DNA from: Linnemannia schmuckeri | Lineage: Eukaryota > Mortierellomycota > Mortierellomycetes > Mortierellales > Mortierellaceae | Length of the DNA stretch: 64,000 bases | Reading direction: 5' to 3' | Assembly (NCBI GenBank): GCA_029449235.1 | Contig: JANATG010000001.1 | Span: 3,472,001-3,536,000, forward strand | Program-made: the position numbers and the translations under genes | Shown here: in pieces, positions 60,999 through 64,000 of the stretch | Numbering within the stretch: position 1 is the stretch's first letter | Layout: the number at the start of each line of letters is the position of its first letter | The notes under the pieces: model-generated | Databases searched by the model: none | Told to the model about the DNA's origin: nothing | What the model saw: the letters and a program-made list of their open reading frames with translations, nothing else

Positions 60999-62885
60999 AT
61001 GAAGTTCCCATTCCTAAAAAAAAAGCAACCCTCTCACAACAAACAGCCCATCACCTTTCCACCTGAACTCATCCAGGTACCCATTGCGCCGAGTCCATTG
61101 ACCATCCCAGAGATCTTGGAGCGAATTTTCTCCTATGTCGACGACTTTACTCTCCGCAGGACCGTGGTCCTTGTCTGTCGGCTGTGGCACCAGATGAATC
61201 AGCATCTTATACTCCGAGAATTCGTCTGGGATATACATGTTCCTGTCCAAAACATCGACAAGATTCTGTCCAAGTTGGCTGATACTGGTCGGCTGCGGTG
61301 GTTCTGTGATTGGGGGATGCCCGACGAGGGCAGTTGGGACAAACTCATGAGAACTCTGCTTCATACACAGAGCCGCCTGGAGCAGCCACATGGTGCTTCG
61401 TTGCAGAGGCTACCCCTAAAGTACCAAAACTCTCTGCGTGAGCTGGAGCTCAGGACTGGCACATTCAAGGCAGGTAGCCTCTTCGACACTATTCCCTTTC
61501 CCCCGGCGCTGACCAGCTTCAAGTTCACCGTCCAAGAGGGTAGCTGCAACATCTCCCTCGGTCGTCTATTGGAAACTTGTCCTCTGCTTGAAGAGTTCCA
61601 TGGAGAGGTCATGGCGAACTATCTGTTTCTACTTGGATCTATGGTCCCCTCTGATGTCGGAGAAGGGACCCAACGCCGTTTGTTGCCACTTCGATCTCTG
61701 GTTCTCACGAACGCGGCTTTTGCTCAATCGTCACTTGAGGCCTTGCTGTTGGTGACTCCTCGGATCCAGGAGCTCAAGTTGATCAGCCTTCAACCTGTCT
61801 CAACACAAGGAGCCAATTGGATTACCAACAAGTATTCACGGGCAGACCTCGTCCAGCACATCCAGTCCCTTCCCATCATGCTCCACTCGTTTCATTTTTC
61901 GGTTTTTAACCAAGGAGTCGATGGGCCCGAAGCCGACGAGATGCTGACTCCTTTGAGCCCGTTGGAGACTGGACGATCACTTTGGGGAGATGGTCTGACG
62001 CCCACTTTGATGAGGAAACTGGACGAAGGCGCCAACTTTATTACCACCCTCGAGCTGTACTGGCGACGTACGGGCGAATGCAGCACATCCTCCTGGCTTC
62101 TCCATCGGTTCATGTGTCGCTCTCGCCACCTTTTGCACGTCAGGACCACCAATATCGCTTTCCAATTCGAGCATTTGGACCTCCATCGCCGCGCCCCAAC
62201 GAATGGCCCCTCTGACACCGCTTCCATTTTGACTGGAGTGTGGGCATGTACGAATCTAAGGACCCTTCATCTGGAGCTTCACGGACACAACCAGTCTCAA
62301 CTGATGCATCCTACCAACAGCAGGATCGTCTTTGGCTACATCTCGACCGTGTGTCCACGCCTCCAGGATCTACAACTTGTTATCCCAAAGATGTGCAGGA
62401 CGCAAACGGGGAAATTGTATTTCAACAAACCGAGCATGCGGCTTGAGGGAGGGTTTGTTCTATTGACGAGACTCAAGTACTTGGAACGACTCTTCATCAC
62501 CAGCTTTGCCCAGCCTACCCATAACGAGAGAACTCACGTCAATTGGATGGTTCTTTCTGGACGGACAGCCGAGTTCAGGAAAAAAAGAAGGGAGATGATG
62601 GCTGGTTGGGAGCTGATCAAGAAGGAACAGCTCGCGCTCAAGGACCCTGCCGAGATCACCCGTCTATCTTTGATGGACAAGGATGTCCTCCGATGGGGGG
62701 AACTTGAGACCACGACTAAGCGCGAGCTGTGGCGCCTTGGTTTGCTGTTGGAGGTGAAAAAGGTTTTGGAGCAGATGGACACTGATGGCTTTGAATGTTG
62801 GCCTTTGCTTCATAGAGTGTCTTTTAATGGAGGATTCGAGCAAGGCCCCGAGGCATGTTTGAGAAACCTGTTCGTTGAAGCCTAG
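60999..62885 (+). CDS. F-box/LRR protein
   Basis: Intronless, 628 residues from MKFPFLKKKQPSHNK. The frame is open upstream but only as CT-rich leader. The F-box at about residues 34-68 reads LTIPEILERIFSYVDDFTLR then LVCRLWHQMN. LRR-like units include ALTSFKFTVQEGS, LLEEFHGE, LPLRSLVLTNAAFAQSSLEAL and RIQELKLISLQ. Later blocks are TNLRTLHLELHGHNQSQLMH, FGYISTVCPRLQDLQL and VNWMVLSGRT, matching the neighbours. Ends with AATAAAA directly after the stop (62900). Same inferred role as the others, adaptor of an SCF ubiquitin ligase. Confidence 0.87.
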   Translation: MKFPFLKKKQPSHNKQPITFPPELIQVPIAPSPLTIPEILERIFSYVDDFTLRRTVVLVCRLWHQMNQHLILREFVWDIHVPVQNIDKILSKLADTGRLRWFCDWGMPDEGSWDKLMRTLLHTQSRLEQPHGASLQRLPLKYQNSLRELELRTGTFKAGSLFDTIPFPPALTSFKFTVQEGSCNISLGRLLETCPLLEEFHGEVMANYLFLLGSMVPSDVGEGTQRRLLPLRSLVLTNAAFAQSSLEALLLVTPRIQELKLISLQPVSTQGANWITNKYSRADLVQHIQSLPIMLHSFHFSVFNQGVDGPEADEMLTPLSPLETGRSLWGDGLTPTLMRKLDEGANFITTLELYWRRTGECSTSSWLLHRFMCRSRHLLHVRTTNIAFQFEHLDLHRRAPTNGPSDTASILTGVWACTNLRTLHLELHGHNQSQLMHPTNSRIVFGYISTVCPRLQDLQLVIPKMCRTQTGKLYFNKPSMRLEGGFVLLTRLKYLERLFITSFAQPTHNERTHVNWMVLSGRTAEFRKKRREMMAGWELIKKEQLALKDPAEITRLSLMDKDVLRWGELETTTKRELWRLGLLLEVKKVLEQMDTDGFECWPLLHRVSFNGGFEQGPEACLRNLFVEA

Positions 62886-63178
62886 TTCCGATCAAGAACT
62901 AAATAAAAATGTGAGACCCCTCTTAGCACTCCCCAATGGTCTGTTAAAGACACTAGTACCTCTATCCTCTTCTTTTTTGTACCGTCCAAAAAGTCGAAAA
63001 ATCAGAAATGACAGACAGAAAAAGTGATTAGGGCGATTAAGGGTTTGGGCTCTCCTTCCGCTATATTTTTTGTTAAAAGGGCATCTCCCATCTTCCCACC
63101 CACTTCCTTCAACAACAACCACAACAACGACAACGGCGACAACGACAACAACGGCAACGACAACACTAACTGTCCATC

Positions 63179-64000
63179 ATGAGGATCCCTTTCACCAAAG
63201 ATTCAAAACAGCAGCAACAACAACAGCAACAGCAGCAGACAACCAGCCCCGGAACAGCGCCAAGGACACCAATCCATATCGTCGAGATACTCGAAGCTAT
63301 ATTCTCTTTTGTAGACGAGGCCACCATCCGCCAAACAGTGATCCTCGTCTGCCGACAATGGTTTCTTATGAACCGACACCGCGTTACCCGAGAAATCGTC
63401 TGGGATGGCTCTGGGCAAACCAAGGAGCTCAAGCGAACGCTATCGCGGCTTCCTGGCGCCGAACGACTGACGTGGCATTGGGACCTGTATACCTCCGACG
63501 AAAAGGGTTACTGGGAGTCTCTTACCGCGGCACTCAAGGTCTCTCAGAAGTACGCTTTAAAGGAGATGGCGAAGCAAAGAGGCAGTCGAAAGACGAATTG
63601 GACTTTTGGGATGGCCAGTCGTCATGGACGAGTATCATTGGACTCACCACTTCGGCAATTCGAACTTTTTGGTCACAAGGTGCAACAGTCTCGATTCTCA
63701 CAGCTGCCTTACCCACCTTCTCTGACCAGCATTAAAATACAAATGGCGCAAACCTTTACTTTGGACATGGCTGCGGTGCTCAGGGCTTGCCCTTTTTTGG
63801 AGCGCTTTCATGCAGAGGTTAAAGAATTCTGGGTACTATCCCTCCCTGGACCTTGGATCCTCACACAGGAGGGCACCGACACGTTGCAACCTCAGCACAC
63901 CTTGCCATTGCGCTCGTTGGCTCTCTTCAAGGCGAACTTTCAACAATCCAGTCTGCACACATTATTATCGAGGACACCACATCTTGAGGAGCTCACACTT
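63179..64000 (+). CDS. F-box/LRR protein, truncated by window end
   Basis: Open for 274 codons from the ATG at 63179 to the last base with no stop, so the gene continues beyond the window. The start MRIPFTKDSK is followed by a Gln run (residues 11-20) and an F-box at about 32-66 (HIVEILEAIFSFVDEATIRQ then ILVCRQWFLMN). LRR-like units SLTSIKIQMAQT, FLERFHAEV, LPLRSLALFKANFQQSSL and HLEELTL repeat the family order. It is tandem with the previous copy, 293 bases after its stop. Confidence 0.85.
   Translation, partial: MRIPFTKDSKQQQQQQQQQQTTSPGTAPRTPIHIVEILEAIFSFVDEATIRQTVILVCRQWFLMNRHRVTREIVWDGSGQTKELKRTLSRLPGAERLTWHWDLYTSDEKGYWESLTAALKVSQKYALKEMAKQRGSRKTNWTFGMASRHGRVSLDSPLRQFELFGHKVQQSRFSQLPYPPSLTSIKIQMAQTFTLDMAAVLRACPFLERFHAEVKEFWVLSLPGPWILTQEGTDTLQPQHTLPLRSLALFKANFQQSSLHTLLSRTPHLEELTL

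Noticed and set aside
1..64000. CRISPR array or tRNA genes
   Set aside because: No direct repeat with regular unique spacers and no convincing B-box with cloverleaf were seen; a covariance-model search would be needed to exclude divergent RNAs.

Overview
The window looks like nuclear DNA of an early-diverging filamentous fungus, most likely Mortierellomycotina (Mortierella, Linnemannia, Podila group). Support: short spliceosomal introns with GTAAGT/GTACGN donors and CTAAC-type branch sites; long pyrimidine-rich leaders behind TATA boxes; Gln/Ser/Pro-rich protein tails; a fungal App1 phosphatidate phosphatase; a Cdc5/Cef1 splicing factor; and a local expansion of F-box/LRR proteins. I see no bacterial operons, rRNA, convincing tRNA or CRISPR array. 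The taxon is inferred from gene style, not from a search.

Layout. 1-5546: non-coding, with a TATA box and about 1.6 kb of CT-rich sequence that may be a spliced leader. 5547-8735: three-exon gene with a USP8/AMSH-type N-terminal helical domain and a long low-complexity tail. 8736-17770: gene-free, rich in homopolymers and microsatellites. 17771-18792: small two-exon thioredoxin-fold protein without the CxxC site. 18793-25374: gene-free. 25375-27243 (minus): Asn/Ser/Thr-rich protein with an internal 40-residue duplication. 27244-30613: mostly non-coding, with two orphan promoter-like tracts.

30614-35219 is the most unusual part. It is a decayed large gene whose order reads XPG/FEN1-like N-region, XPG/FEN1-like I-region, long linker, TnpB/Fanzor-type RuvC nuclease, zinc ribbon. 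It still carries recognisable introns but is broken by stops and frameshifts. It appears to be a relic of a FEN1-Fanzor fusion nuclease. Two hairpins directly downstream could be what remains of a guide-RNA scaffold or element end.

35959-38974 is an intact six-exon CDC5/CEF1 gene. 41619-46427 is a four-exon APP1-type gene, convergent with a 959-residue coiled-coil/LRR-like gene at 46561-49567 (minus). 53359-54174 encodes a secreted, probably GPI-anchored LPMO-like protein with an N-terminal histidine brace. From about 50.3 kb to the end the window is otherwise an F-box/LRR cluster: two decayed copies (50346-52000 and 54180-55330, minus) and four open copies (55640-57589 minus; 58623-60596, 60999-62885 and 63179 to the window end, plus). 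Housekeeping functions (splicing, membrane lipid and actin patches, endosomal sorting) thus sit beside fast-evolving accessory genes.
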